This document shows, in pieces, positions 23,861 to 33,175 of a stretch of 64,000 nt of DNA. The stretch's first letter is position 1; every line of letters starts with the position of its first letter. The notes under the pieces are model-generated. The model saw only the letters and a program-made list of their open reading frames with translations, was not told where the DNA came from and searched no databases. Origin of the DNA: Caldiserica bacterium UBA646 (GTDB taxonomy: Bacteria; Caldisericota; Caldisericia; Caldisericales; Caldisericaceae). The DNA is taken from positions 1 through 64,000 of the forward strand of contig DBOM01000031.1 in NCBI GenBank assembly GCA_002299965.1, given 5' to 3'. Both the position numbers and the translations under genes were made by a program.

Positions 23861-24208
23861 ATGACAGAGAAGGACGATGGTCTTGTAGTAGTGTGGACAA
23901 GTGGGGACAGGGAAGTCGCATTAAAAATGGTTTTTATGTATACTTTAAATTCAAAATTGAAAGATTGGTGGAAAGACGTTTGTTTAATTGTTTGGGGGCC
24001 ATCAGCGAAATTACTAAGCGAAGATGTAGAGCTTCAAGGCTATATAAAGAAGATGAAAGAGGTAGGAATAATTTTAGAAGCCTGTAAAGCCTGTTCTGAC
24101 AGCTATGGAGTTTCAGAAAAACTGGAAAAGCTTGGAGTTAATGTAAAATATATGGGGGAGCTTTTTACAGCGTACGTAAAAAAGGGCAGAAAAGTAATTA
24201 CTTTTTGA
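23861..24208 (+). CDS. DsrE-like protein
   Basis: A 115-residue protein with an alternating strand/helix pattern typical of the DsrE/DsrF fold: LVVVWTSGDREVALKMVFMY, VCLIVWGPSAKLLSED and GIILEACKACSDSYGVSEKLEKLGV. The Cys pair in CKAC sits where DsrE relatives carry reactive cysteines, so sulfur transfer is possible. The ATG at 23861 follows ATGGAGG. radC follows after four bases. Confidence 0.7.
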   Translation: MTEKDDGLVVVWTSGDREVALKMVFMYTLNSKLKDWWKDVCLIVWGPSAKLLSEDVELQGYIKKMKEVGIILEACKACSDSYGVSEKLEKLGVNVKYMGELFTAYVKKGRKVITF

Positions 24209-24212
24209 AAAG

Positions 24213-24893
24213 ATGAAAAAAATTAAAAACATACCCAAATTTGACAGACCCAGAGAGAAACTGCAGAAAAAAGGCGTCCAAGCACTTTCAAACCTTGAAC
24301 TGATGGCTGCTATACTAGGGGGAGGTGTAAAAGGCAGAGGTGTATTCCTGGTAGCAAGGGATGTATTGAAGGTAGCCGAGAATAATTTTGATAACTTAAC
24401 GGTTGAAAAATTAGAAAAAATAGATGGAATAGGTTTAGCTAAGGCCTGTCAGATATTATCTGCTATTGAACTTTCAAAAAGGCTGTTGATAAAAGATAGT
24501 GTAAAAATTAAAGGTGCCGGAGACGTTATAAAATTAGTGGAAGAATTAAAAGATAAAAGACAAGAATATTTTCTTACCTTAACATTGGATGGTGCAGGCA
24601 ATTTAATCCAGAAGAGGACAGTATTCATCGGAACATTAAATCAAAGCCTTGTCCACCCAAGGGAAGTCTTTGCAGATGCCATAACAGACAGAGCAGCAGC
24701 AATCATTTTTGTGCATAATCACCCCTCAGGAAATCTTACTCCGAGCAGAGAAGATAAGCTAATAACAGAAAGATTAATAAAGGCAGGAAATATTGTTGGT
24801 ATTAATGTTCTTGACCATATTATTATCGGCAAAAACGGATATTTTAGTTTTAAAGCAGAAGGAATTCTTGAAAAGGAAGATAATATTGAATGA
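24213..24893 (+). CDS. radC: RadC-family JAB/JAMM protein
   Basis: 226 residues. The N-terminal UPF0758 helix-hairpin-helix part (GVQALSNLELMAAILGGG, IDGIGLAKACQILSAIEL) precedes the JAMM domain with HNHPSGNLTPSREDKLITER and a Glu upstream. The family name comes from an E. coli locus, but a direct DNA repair role is not established. It is close behind the DsrE-like gene. Confidence 0.93.
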   Translation: MKKIKNIPKFDRPREKLQKKGVQALSNLELMAAILGGGVKGRGVFLVARDVLKVAENNFDNLTVEKLEKIDGIGLAKACQILSAIELSKRLLIKDSVKIKGAGDVIKLVEELKDKRQEYFLTLTLDGAGNLIQKRTVFIGTLNQSLVHPREVFADAITDRAAAIIFVHNHPSGNLTPSREDKLITERLIKAGNIVGINVLDHIIIGKNGYFSFKAEGILEKEDNIE

Positions 24894-25029
24894 TACTCAT
24901 CTTAGTTGTTGAATATTTTTTGTTGCTTCGAATTTTAATTGCAATCCAAAAAATTATTTAAAAATCTTCAAAATAAATTTTAAAATCCCTGTAAAAGGGG
25001 TAAAATGAAAAAGAAGGGGGTGAATAATT

Positions 25030-27096
25030 ATGTTTAGAAAACTAATTTTAGTTTTCATTATATTTACTTTATCCTTGTGTCTCGTCTGGAACTCATTTTA
25101 TCTAAAGGACTATTCATTTAATGGGATTGATTTGGAGGAGGTAAAAGCCTATTCAAGTAGAGCTGTCAACTATTGGGTCAAAGTATTTCGTGGGGAGGGA
25201 AACGACGAAGCGTATGCTGTGACACAGACATCTGACGAAAATTATGTTATAGCCGGAAGGAGTAACTCTTTCGGTCTTGAAAATCCTGACCTGGGAGACT
25301 ATGATATAGTTTTAATTAAACTTTCTTCAGAAGGTTCTATCATCTGGAGTAAGCTTTTCGGGGGTACAAAATTCGATGAGGTATATGCAATTCAAGAAAC
25401 TTTTGATAAAGGTTTGATGATTTTAGGTTCTACCAAATCCTTTGATGTTGGGTTAAAAAATGCATTTATCATTAAGCTTGACGAAGATATGGAAATTCAG
25501 TGGGCAAAAACTTTAGGTAGTAATAAAATCAATGCGTTTGAACAAACCTCAGACAAAGGTTTTATACTTGCTGGGAGCTCAACACTTTCAATTTCAGGTG
25601 GCTCTGATGCAATCTTAATAAAGATAGATAAGGAAGGGAGAATTAAATGGTCAACGATCTATGGCGGGAGTCAGAATGAAGAAATCCGCTCGGTCCATCA
25701 AACAATTGATGGAGGTTTTATAATGTCAGGTTCAACAAATTCATTTGGGTTTGGAGGATCTGATTTTTTTATTGCAAAATTAGATCAGGCAGGAAGTACT
25801 GAGTGGACAAGAGTCTTTGGTGGAGCAAGCAATGATGTTTCAATATCATCTTTTAGGACTTCAGATGCAGGATATTTGGTAGGTGGCTACACATACTCTT
25901 TCGGAACTGGAAATGTTGACGCACTTCTTATGAAACTTGATTCAAACGGCAATCCAATCTGGATAAAGGTATTTGGGCAAGAAAATTATGATATGCCTCG
26001 CTCTATTATTCCCATTTCTGGTGGAGGATTTGTTGTAACAGGTGGAAGAAAGCAGCCAGATTCCAACAATTTAGATATTTATGTTTCAAAATTCAATCAA
26101 GACGGCAATGTTCAGTGGACAAATATATTTAATGGAAGTAGTGATGAAGAGGCATTATCAATAACTCAAACAACTGGCTATGATTTAGTTGTAGTCGGAT
26201 GGACTAAATCCTTTGGCTCCGGAGATTTAGATTTTATTGTCTTGCGGATGGATTCAGATGGAGATATTGAGTATTGTGGAGATTATATTGAACAGCAAAC
26301 AGTCGAAAGTAAATCGGAGATAGTAAACGGCAAAATCATTTCTCTTAGTTTCCAAGATGTCACAAGTAAAATTTTTTCCAAGACCCGGCACATTGCAAGC
26401 AGTACTATTTATATTGAAGTAAAAGATGTATGCCCCCTTATTTATGCTATTTTTGCAGCTTCTGGTTATGGTGGAAAAATTATACCATCTGGCAAAGTTG
26501 AGGTTGTAAGTGGGGAAGAAAGAACTTTTACAATAAAAGCTGATGAAGGCTATAAAATTAATGCAATACTTATAGATGGAAATTCAATTACAATAACAAA
26601 CGATCAGGAACAACATTATACTTTCACTAACGTACAAAAAGATCATACAATAACTGCAGAGTTCGAAAAAGTGATTGATAAAAAGATTACGATTATAATA
26701 CTGCAACCTGATAACCCAATAATGACCGTGAATGGCATTTCTCAAGAAATAGATCCTGGCAGGGGCACTAAACCTGTTATTATTCCTGAATGGAGCAGGA
26801 CAGTTGTTCCGATCAGAGCAATAGTTGAAGCACTTGGAGGAACAATTGGATGGGAAAATACAACAAGAAAAGTCACGATTAATTTTGAAACTACAACGAT
26901 TGAGCTCTGGATAGATAACCCACAAGCAAAGGTAAACGGGATAGGTAAATGGATTGATGATGGCAATCACGATGTGAGGCCTATTATTGTAAATGATAGG
27001 ACGATGCTGCCTCTTCGCTTTATTGCAGAATCTCTCGGCTGTGAAGTTGATTGGGATCCCAATACAAGAACAATAACGATAACGCATCAGGAATAA
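25030..27096 (+). CDS. secreted propeller protein with InlB-like and copper-amine-oxidase-N-like domains
   Basis: 688 residues with an N-terminal hydrophobic signal (about 4-22). Seven repeats of about 50 residues follow (roughly 48-410), each of the pattern D/E-E-x-QT-x-D-x-G-[YF]-hh-x-G-S, S-F-G, KhD-x-x-G-x-h-x-W, suggesting a seven-bladed propeller. Then comes an InlB B-repeat-like beta domain (GYGGKIIPSG to HTITAEFE, about 467-540), and last two half-repeats (VVPIRAIVEALGG, TMLPLRFIAESLG) of the copper amine oxidase N-terminal type. It is probably surface-exposed or cell-wall associated; the ligand is unknown. Confidence 0.8.
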   Translation: MFRKLILVFIIFTLSLCLVWNSFYLKDYSFNGIDLEEVKAYSSRAVNYWVKVFRGEGNDEAYAVTQTSDENYVIAGRSNSFGLENPDLGDYDIVLIKLSSEGSIIWSKLFGGTKFDEVYAIQETFDKGLMILGSTKSFDVGLKNAFIIKLDEDMEIQWAKTLGSNKINAFEQTSDKGFILAGSSTLSISGGSDAILIKIDKEGRIKWSTIYGGSQNEEIRSVHQTIDGGFIMSGSTNSFGFGGSDFFIAKLDQAGSTEWTRVFGGASNDVSISSFRTSDAGYLVGGYTYSFGTGNVDALLMKLDSNGNPIWIKVFGQENYDMPRSIIPISGGGFVVTGGRKQPDSNNLDIYVSKFNQDGNVQWTNIFNGSSDEEALSITQTTGYDLVVVGWTKSFGSGDLDFIVLRMDSDGDIEYCGDYIEQQTVESKSEIVNGKIISLSFQDVTSKIFSKTRHIASSTIYIEVKDVCPLIYAIFAASGYGGKIIPSGKVEVVSGEERTFTIKADEGYKINAILIDGNSITITNDQEQHYTFTNVQKDHTITAEFEKVIDKKITIIILQPDNPIMTVNGISQEIDPGRGTKPVIIPEWSRTVVPIRAIVEALGGTIGWENTTRKVTINFETTTIELWIDNPQAKVNGIGKWIDDGNHDVRPIIVNDRTMLPLRFIAESLGCEVDWDPNTRTITITHQE

Positions 27097-27217
27097 ACTT
27101 TAAAAAGGACAGGAGATGAGCATGATTCGGAAAAACGAAAGATTTTTGAGGGAGAAGAAAAATTAAGAAAACTAAGCATTAAAGTTAGACTTGAATCGAT
27201 ATTTGGGAGGGATCGGC

Positions 27218-27787
27218 ATGTTTAAAGATTTAATAAAAAAGAACAGGAGTTATCGTAGATTTTACCAGGAAATTTCAGTAAAGCGAGAGACTTTGGAAGA
27301 GCTTGTTGGTCTTGCAAGGTTTTCTCCGTCTGCGCGAAATGTTCAGCCACTGAAATACATTCTTTCTTGCGATCCTGAAAAAAATGCCTTAATATTTCCG
27401 TGTCTTGCCTGGGCTGGATATCTTAAAGATTGGGCAGGACCAGAAGAAGGTGAGAGACCATCTGCGTATATTGTTATTCTTGGAGATACTGAATTGAGCA
27501 AATTCTTTGCTTGGGATTTAGGGATAGCAGCTCAAAGCATCCTTTTAGGTGCTACTGAAAAGGGCCTAGGTGGATGCATGATTGCTTCGATAAATAAAGA
27601 TAATTTGCGTAAAGCTCTAAATGTCCCGGTTCGATTTGAAATACTTCTTGTTATTGCTCTTGGAAAACCCAAAGAAACTGTGGTGATTGAGCCCGTTGGC
27701 CCTGATGGAGATATTAAATACTGGAACGATAGCGAAGGGGTACACCATGTGCCAAAGCGTTCACTATCCGAACTTACAATTGGTTAA
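27218..27787 (+). CDS. nitroreductase-family flavoprotein
   Basis: A 189-residue FMN-dependent nitroreductase fold: NRSYRRFYQE at the N-terminus, LARFSPSARNVQPLKYIL (FMN phosphate region) and GLGGCMIASIN. It probably uses NAD(P)H on small electrophiles; the substrate is unknown. I start at ATG 27218 behind GGGAGGG; an in-frame ATG at 27191 has no ribosome binding site. The stop is 25 bases before the next start. Confidence 0.85.
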   Translation: MFKDLIKKNRSYRRFYQEISVKRETLEELVGLARFSPSARNVQPLKYILSCDPEKNALIFPCLAWAGYLKDWAGPEEGERPSAYIVILGDTELSKFFAWDLGIAAQSILLGATEKGLGGCMIASINKDNLRKALNVPVRFEILLVIALGKPKETVVIEPVGPDGDIKYWNDSEGVHHVPKRSLSELTIG

Positions 27788-27812
27788 CCGAAATAAAACG
27801 GAGGTAGATATA

Positions 27813-28229
27813 GTGGCTTTAAAAGAAAAATTGATTGAAGTAAGCAAAAATTTTCCTGCTGAATTTAAAGAGCAGAGGGATGGATCTCTTATTCTTCAGT
27901 TTGTTGTTGCCGAAAGGAAAGTGTTTCTTTCGAAGAAGAAGCTGACATACAAGTGTAAGATAAGAATTGATGATACGGAAAAGGGAGTAACATTTTTTGA
28001 AATGTTACGCGAATCAAGTGTAGGGCTTTCTGGTGGATCTGGCATGGGATTCAAAAAAGAAATCTACGGACTTAAAGGAAAGGAAAGAGAAGGCAATATA
28101 GAGGAACAGTCAAGATTGTTTGGCAAGGATTATAAGTATTCTTTTGACTACAAAAAGATAAGAGAAACGATAAAAGAGGAAGCTGAAAAGGCCGGCTATT
28201 CTTTTTTGGTGCATCTTTTGGAGCATTAG
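27813..28229 (+). CDS. hypothetical protein
   Basis: A 138-residue soluble, lysine-rich protein starting at GTG behind ACGGAGG. It includes a Gly/Ser-rich stretch (SSVGLSGGSGMGFKKEIYGL) and an amphipathic C-terminus (KIRETIKEEAEKAGYSFLVH). No family recognised. It lies between two nitroreductase genes and may be co-transcribed with the first. An in-frame ATG at 27687 would overlap the nitroreductase by 100 bases and is rejected. Confidence 0.65.
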   Translation: MALKEKLIEVSKNFPAEFKEQRDGSLILQFVVAERKVFLSKKKLTYKCKIRIDDTEKGVTFFEMLRESSVGLSGGSGMGFKKEIYGLKGKEREGNIEEQSRLFGKDYKYSFDYKKIRETIKEEAEKAGYSFLVHLLEH

Positions 28230-28348
28230 TGTAAAAATAAAATTGATTCTATGCGGTAACATTGTAAGAATCTTCAATTGATGGAAAAAATTTTGACGAG
28301 TTACTTATCTTGTGTATTACAATTTACCTAAAGGGAGGAGAAAATATT

Positions 28349-29281
28349 ATGACTGACGATAAAATGCCGTCTCATCATAGCGTAAATAGCAGAGATCAAC
28401 ACAAAAATTACCCAAATGAAACGATGAAGTTACTTTTGGAGAGAGCAAGCTGCAGGAATTTTTCGAAGAAAAAAATCCCTCATGATATTTTGCAATATAT
28501 CCTTGAAGCGGGAATCCACTCTCCTACAGGCGGTAATTTACAACCTTATTCTATTATAAAAGTGGAGAATAGCGAGACAAAGCAAAAATTAGCTGAACTT
28601 TGCGGGAAGCAAAATTTTATATTTGCGGCTTCTGTAGATTTGTTATTTTGTATTGATTGGCATCGTATTGAAAGATGGGCCAAGCTTGAAGTAGCTCCAT
28701 TTGCTGCTACGAGTTCTTTTCGCCATTTTTGGATATCTTTTCAGGATACAATTATTTGTGCGCAAAATATTTGTACTGCAGCAGATTCATTAGGGTTAGG
28801 CTCAGTTTATGTCGGCACTGTTCTTGAATCTTTTCTCGAGATTAAGGAGCTGTTTCAACTGCCGCAGGGTGTATTTCCTGTTGTACTGCTTTCACTCGGA
28901 TATCCTGAGAGCAGAGCTCTTCCTAGGCGAAAACTTGGTGCAGATGTGATTGTTCACAATGAAAGATACCATGAAATAGAGGATCAAAAACTTGTAGATG
29001 CTTTTAACGAAAAGTATTATGGTTTGAAAATGAAAATAACCGAGGAACGACTTGAAGCAATCGCAAGTGTTGCCAGAGAAGTTCATGGCGAAGGATTTGC
29101 CAAAAAGTGCATAGAGCAGATTGAAAAAAATGGATATATAAATTGGGCGCAGCGGTATTTTGCCCTTCATTATCCTGCTAATTATATGCCGAAAGGCAAC
29201 GGTACCTACATGAAATTAATGGAAGAGTTTGGTTTCAATTGGTTTAAGAAATATTATCTACTTGAAGATAAAGAAAAATAA
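28349..29281 (+). CDS. nitroreductase-family protein with C-terminal extension
   Basis: 310 residues. The nitroreductase domain is about 20-200 (RASCRNFSKKKIPHDILQYI, SPTGGNLQPYSI, SLGLGSVYVGTVL, LLSLGYPESRALPRRKLGAD). It is followed by about 95 residues of mostly helical sequence without a recognised domain. ATG 28349 follows AAGGGAGGAG. The His-rich N-terminus (MPSHHSVNSRDQH) is unusual. Substrate unknown. Confidence 0.82.
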   Translation: MTDDKMPSHHSVNSRDQHKNYPNETMKLLLERASCRNFSKKKIPHDILQYILEAGIHSPTGGNLQPYSIIKVENSETKQKLAELCGKQNFIFAASVDLLFCIDWHRIERWAKLEVAPFAATSSFRHFWISFQDTIICAQNICTAADSLGLGSVYVGTVLESFLEIKELFQLPQGVFPVVLLSLGYPESRALPRRKLGADVIVHNERYHEIEDQKLVDAFNEKYYGLKMKITEERLEAIASVAREVHGEGFAKKCIEQIEKNGYINWAQRYFALHYPANYMPKGNGTYMKLMEEFGFNWFKKYYLLEDKEK

Positions 29282-29402
29282 TTGCAAAAACTTTATTATT
29301 GTTTTAGTTACTTTTTTTAATACCTGAAATTACTATATATCTTTCTTGCAATACGGAACTTTTTTGCGAGTCGCCTGTCTAAAAGAAAAGGAGGTATTTG
29401 AT

Positions 29403-31754
29403 ATGAAAAGAAAGATAATTAGTGTCCACAAAATAAGGTTTGCCATTGTGGTACTTATTGTGGGGATGGTGTTGATCAGTGGGTGTGGCAAGCAGCCAGC
29501 GTCCGATCAAGAGCCATCTGCGCTAAAGACTGAGCCTGTTGATTTGTCTGATGTACAAACAGAAAAATTAAGTTTTGTGAAACACTACTTTTTGGATCCC
29601 CTTGATATAGTAGTACAAGTTCCTCAGTACAATTTGCCGCTTGAGGCAAGCAGGATTGCTAACTTTAATAGCTTTCTGTCAGAGATTACATTAAGCAACG
29701 AAGCGCTTACAAAATTACAAGCGAATGGTTTTGTTGTTATTGACAATCCATTTAACCTTAATGAAGAAGATATTACAGAGCCATATAAGAACTTAAAAGA
29801 GGTAGAAGTGCCTATTTTTATTACATCTGATTCTTTGCTACATCTTTATCATATCCAGTTTGATGAAACTTTAAGGCAGATAGAAGAACGAGAATTTTAC
29901 GATGATATATGGAAGATCAGCAAAATTTTGTTAGAAGATTCAATTGAGAAATATAAGAACTCTACAGGAGACCTGAAGGAGGCATCGAGGAGAAGCGTTG
30001 CGTATTTTGCAGTTGGCCTTGAGCTTTTAAAACCGAAGGTAGATCAGGTCAAAAAAGATAAGGAGGGTATACAAGATGATGCATTTTTTACTCCTGAAGA
30101 AGAAAAAGAATATACTTTTACAGTTCCTGATTTCGTAAAAGGAGATGTTGAGAAGGAATTAAAATTAATAGCAAAGCACGAAGGATTCCATGAATCTCCA
30201 ATTTTTATTTACAATGAAGATTATTCGCAGTACGTGCCGAGAGGGCATTACACGCGATCAGAAAAATTAAAGAATTATTTTAAGGCATTTATGTGGTACG
30301 GAAGGATAAGCATGATACTCAAAGGAAGCCCGGATATACCTCCCGGGGAAACGAATCAGAATGATAAAAAAGGTTTTATCTCTGCTTATGATGCTAAAAT
30401 TCAAACAATGCAGGCCTGTCTTATTGCATCAATGTTTGCTGAAAATAAAGAGGTAAAAGATAAGTGGGACAGGATTTATTCAGTAACGGCCTTTTACGTT
30501 GGTTTATCGGATGATCTTGGTCCTTATGAGTATCTTGAGGCAATGAACGCTGTGTTTGGTGATAAATTTGATCCAAACGAACTAACTGATGAAAATATCA
30601 TGAAACTTAAAACGAAACTGGCAGAGTATAGGACTCCTGAAATTTATGGCGGAACCGGGATGCAATATGTGAGTGCTGCTGGCGGTCCTGATGAAGTTTT
30701 GGCGAACACACAGGGCTTCAGATTAATGGGTCAAAGATTTATCCCGGATTCTTATATGTTCCAGAACCTTGTTTTTGGATATGTCACTAAGTATCTTGGC
30801 AATGAAGAACCGTTTACAATGGTTTTTATTGATGGTGTTGGTCCTGCCAGAGGATTTCCACGAGGGCTAGATGTGATGTCTTTACTTGGGTCAAAGAGAG
30901 CGATGGAGATTTTACAAGAAGGAGACGATACGAATTATGAGGGGTATGCAGAACAGTACGCAAAACTGAAAGAGGAATTTGATGGTTTTACTGCAGAGGA
31001 GTGGAATAAAAATCTTTATTGGTCCTGGCTTTATGCGTTAAAACCTCTATTGCAAGAGTATGGGAATGGTTATCCGACGTTTATGCGGACAAAAGCGTGG
31101 CAGGATAAAGAATTATCTACCTGCCTATCTTCGTGGACAGAATTGCGGCATGATACTATTCTTTATGCAAAGCAGAGTTATACTATGTTTGAAAAGTCTA
31201 TTGCTCCTCCACCATCTGAGAAGCCTGTTGTTGGCTATGTCGAGCCGGTACCGGAATTTTATAACAGGTTATTAACTTTGACGCGGATGACAAATAAGGG
31301 TTTAAGTGACATGAACGTTCTGGACAATTCTGCAAAATATCGCTTGGAAAATCTGGAGAAGATACTTGAAAGGTTAAGAGATATATCTGCGAAGGAATTA
31401 GAGAACAAAGAATTAACAGAAGAAGATTACGAGTTCATCAAAAATTTTGGAGAGGAATTAAACGGAGTTATACAGGACGTTGATGATAAGGCCAAGAAAA
31501 CAACTATTATTGCAGATGTCCATACAGATGGCAACACAGGACAGGTTCTGGAAGAAGGGAGTGGCTATGTTAAGTTAATCATTGTTGCATACAAAGTTCC
31601 CGATGGCAGGATTCTTGTTGGCGCAGGGCCGGTAATGAGTTATTATGAATTTAAACATCCAATGGAAAATAGATTGACAGATGAAGAGTGGAGGGAGATG
31701 TTAAAATCTAATCCTCCTGAAAATCCGGGATGGATTTCTAATTTTTCAGATTAA
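29403..31754 (+). CDS. DUF3160 lipoprotein
   Basis: 783 residues. Signal peptide with lipobox LISGC (Cys at about residue 27), then one long DUF3160-like domain. Features include PIFITSDSLLHLYHIQFDETLR, a His-rich early motif, SYMFQNLVFGYVTKYLG, ELRHDTILYAKQSY and the C-terminal GPVMSYYEFKHPMENRLTDEEW. The family is known from thermophilic anaerobes and some archaea with no assigned activity. The ATG at 29403 follows AAAGGAGG; the in-frame start at 29346 lacks a site. A perfect palindrome lies 34 bases downstream. Confidence 0.82.
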   Translation: MKRKIISVHKIRFAIVVLIVGMVLISGCGKQPASDQEPSALKTEPVDLSDVQTEKLSFVKHYFLDPLDIVVQVPQYNLPLEASRIANFNSFLSEITLSNEALTKLQANGFVVIDNPFNLNEEDITEPYKNLKEVEVPIFITSDSLLHLYHIQFDETLRQIEEREFYDDIWKISKILLEDSIEKYKNSTGDLKEASRRSVAYFAVGLELLKPKVDQVKKDKEGIQDDAFFTPEEEKEYTFTVPDFVKGDVEKELKLIAKHEGFHESPIFIYNEDYSQYVPRGHYTRSEKLKNYFKAFMWYGRISMILKGSPDIPPGETNQNDKKGFISAYDAKIQTMQACLIASMFAENKEVKDKWDRIYSVTAFYVGLSDDLGPYEYLEAMNAVFGDKFDPNELTDENIMKLKTKLAEYRTPEIYGGTGMQYVSAAGGPDEVLANTQGFRLMGQRFIPDSYMFQNLVFGYVTKYLGNEEPFTMVFIDGVGPARGFPRGLDVMSLLGSKRAMEILQEGDDTNYEGYAEQYAKLKEEFDGFTAEEWNKNLYWSWLYALKPLLQEYGNGYPTFMRTKAWQDKELSTCLSSWTELRHDTILYAKQSYTMFEKSIAPPPSEKPVVGYVEPVPEFYNRLLTLTRMTNKGLSDMNVLDNSAKYRLENLEKILERLRDISAKELENKELTEEDYEFIKNFGEELNGVIQDVDDKAKKTTIIADVHTDGNTGQVLEEGSGYVKLIIVAYKVPDGRILVGAGPVMSYYEFKHPMENRLTDEEWREMLKSNPPENPGWISNFSD

Positions 31755-31787
31755 CGGCAAATTAGCTAATAAAGCATGTTTATCGAG

Positions 31788-31818
31788 TGTCACACTGGTG
31801 CCTGGCACCAGTGTGACA
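31788..31818. repeat. 31-bp perfect palindrome
   Basis: TGTCACACTGGTGCC (31788-31802), a central T, then GGCACCAGTGTGACA (31804-31818). The 15-bp arms are perfect and GC-rich against an AT-rich background. No T run follows, so it is not a typical terminator. It is the only copy I saw in the window. It could be a REP/MITE-like dispersed element, a transcript-end stabiliser or an operator. Confidence 0.85.
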
Positions 31819-32138
31819 TTTCAGAAGCCCCAGTTTTTATATAAGCTTGTTAGCATTGAATCCAAAAAAATTATCTGATGTTTGATGTCTTTTAAGCATT
31901 TTATAACTTGAATAAGATTTATATTTAAGAATTGTTTTATGTGACTTATATATTTATTGACATCATAAAAAATAGTTTGTAAAATAAAATATTGTAAGAA
32001 CAAAAGCAAAAATTTTTGTAAGAGCGAATGAAACTGCAAGTGTACAGGATACGTTCAAATGTATCTTTACATTAGAAGGATGTTTTACTAGATTTTTTAA
32101 GGCAGATATATGTTGTGTGCCTTAGGGGGTAGTAATAA
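31819..32138. other. gene-poor AT-rich gap
   Basis: Between the palindrome and the GNAT gene there is no convincing gene. A minus-strand open frame of 72 codons (31821-32039) is Leu/Ile/Phe-rich and has no ribosome binding site. The segment may hold a decayed gene and the promoter of the acetyltransferase, but I could not place either. Confidence 0.4.
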
Positions 32139-33002
32139 ATGCATGTTCAACGATATTACGATGTAAGAGAATTTATTCAAAGTGTTGAAACTTTTCTTGA
32201 AAGAAATGAAGCAGTCAACAACTTACCATTAGGAATTCTCTTTAGACTTAAAAAAGAATCAAAATTGACTGAGCAAAAATCTAAACCATTCTTTGCCTTG
32301 GTTAAGCACGGGCAAGACATCATATTTGTAATGTTAATGACTCCACCTCACAATATGATTATTTACGGGGAAGGGAATAATTTAGATGCGGTAATAGAGC
32401 AGTCTATTTTGTTCCTTCGGAAAGAAGAGATTTTGATTCCTGGGGTTATCGGCCCACGCGAACTAGCAACAAAATTTGCATTTTCATGGGCTCAAGCAAC
32501 AGGACATGTACCGATTATCAAAATGGAACAGATGATATATAGGCTGAATGAAGTAAATGAAATTGATCTGAGTCCCGGGAGATTAATCCTTGCGGCGCAA
32601 AAAGATATTGACCTTGTGGGAAACTGGATATTCGAATTTTCTAAGGTTACATCGGAAACAGTGAGCCTTACTGAGGCACGGAGAAAAGCAGAATTTGCCA
32701 TTAAAGAATCTTGTGTATTTTTATGGGAAGATAAGATTCCCGTATCTATGGCTTCGAAAGCCAGGCCTACGAAAAACGGAATTGTTATAAGTGCTGTTTA
32801 TACGTCTTTGCAGTTTCAAAAGAAAGGATATGCCACATCTTGTGTTGCTTCATTGAGCAAGTTATTGCTCAGCGAGGGTTACAAATTCTGTAGTCTTTAT
32901 ACAGATCTTTCAAATCCTACATCTAACAGCATTTACAGAAAAATAGGATATCGTCCGATAGCGCTTTCGATTGTTTATAGCTTTCAAGCTTCACAGACTT
33001 AA
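32139..33002 (+). CDS. GNAT-family N-acetyltransferase
   Basis: 287 residues. The N-terminal half is divergent. The C-terminal GNAT core (about 150-287) has the acetyl-CoA loop LQFQKKGYATSCVASLSKLL (R/Q-x-x-G-x-A pattern) and LYTDLSNPTSNSIYRKIGYR, the usual beta5/alpha4 end. The substrate is unknown. The ATG follows AGGGGGTAG. Confidence 0.85.
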   Translation: MHVQRYYDVREFIQSVETFLERNEAVNNLPLGILFRLKKESKLTEQKSKPFFALVKHGQDIIFVMLMTPPHNMIIYGEGNNLDAVIEQSILFLRKEEILIPGVIGPRELATKFAFSWAQATGHVPIIKMEQMIYRLNEVNEIDLSPGRLILAAQKDIDLVGNWIFEFSKVTSETVSLTEARRKAEFAIKESCVFLWEDKIPVSMASKARPTKNGIVISAVYTSLQFQKKGYATSCVASLSKLLLSEGYKFCSLYTDLSNPTSNSIYRKIGYRPIALSIVYSFQASQT

Positions 33003-33175
33003 AGTAGATGCTATAATATATAATAAAATATATTCGATTGTGCTCAACACTTTTGTTCAGCGACTTTGAATATTGAGCATGGGATAGGGTAGAGTGATCA
33101 TTTCTGCTATTTTGACAAAGCGAATATAATGGTGTCATTATAAAAGAATATAAAAACTCTTTTAAGGAGGGGGAG

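Noticed and set aside
27121..27165. Short ORF (MIRKNERFLREKKN-like) with a GGAG upstream, before the first nitroreductase
   Set aside because: Only about 14-16 codons, no overlap with the next gene and no sign of a leader structure; too weak to call.
31821..32039. 72-codon minus-strand ORF next to the palindrome, possibly a transposase relic
   Set aside because: Composition is dominated by Leu/Ile/Phe/Lys as expected for AT-rich noncoding DNA, there is no ribosome binding site, and no transposase motif is visible.
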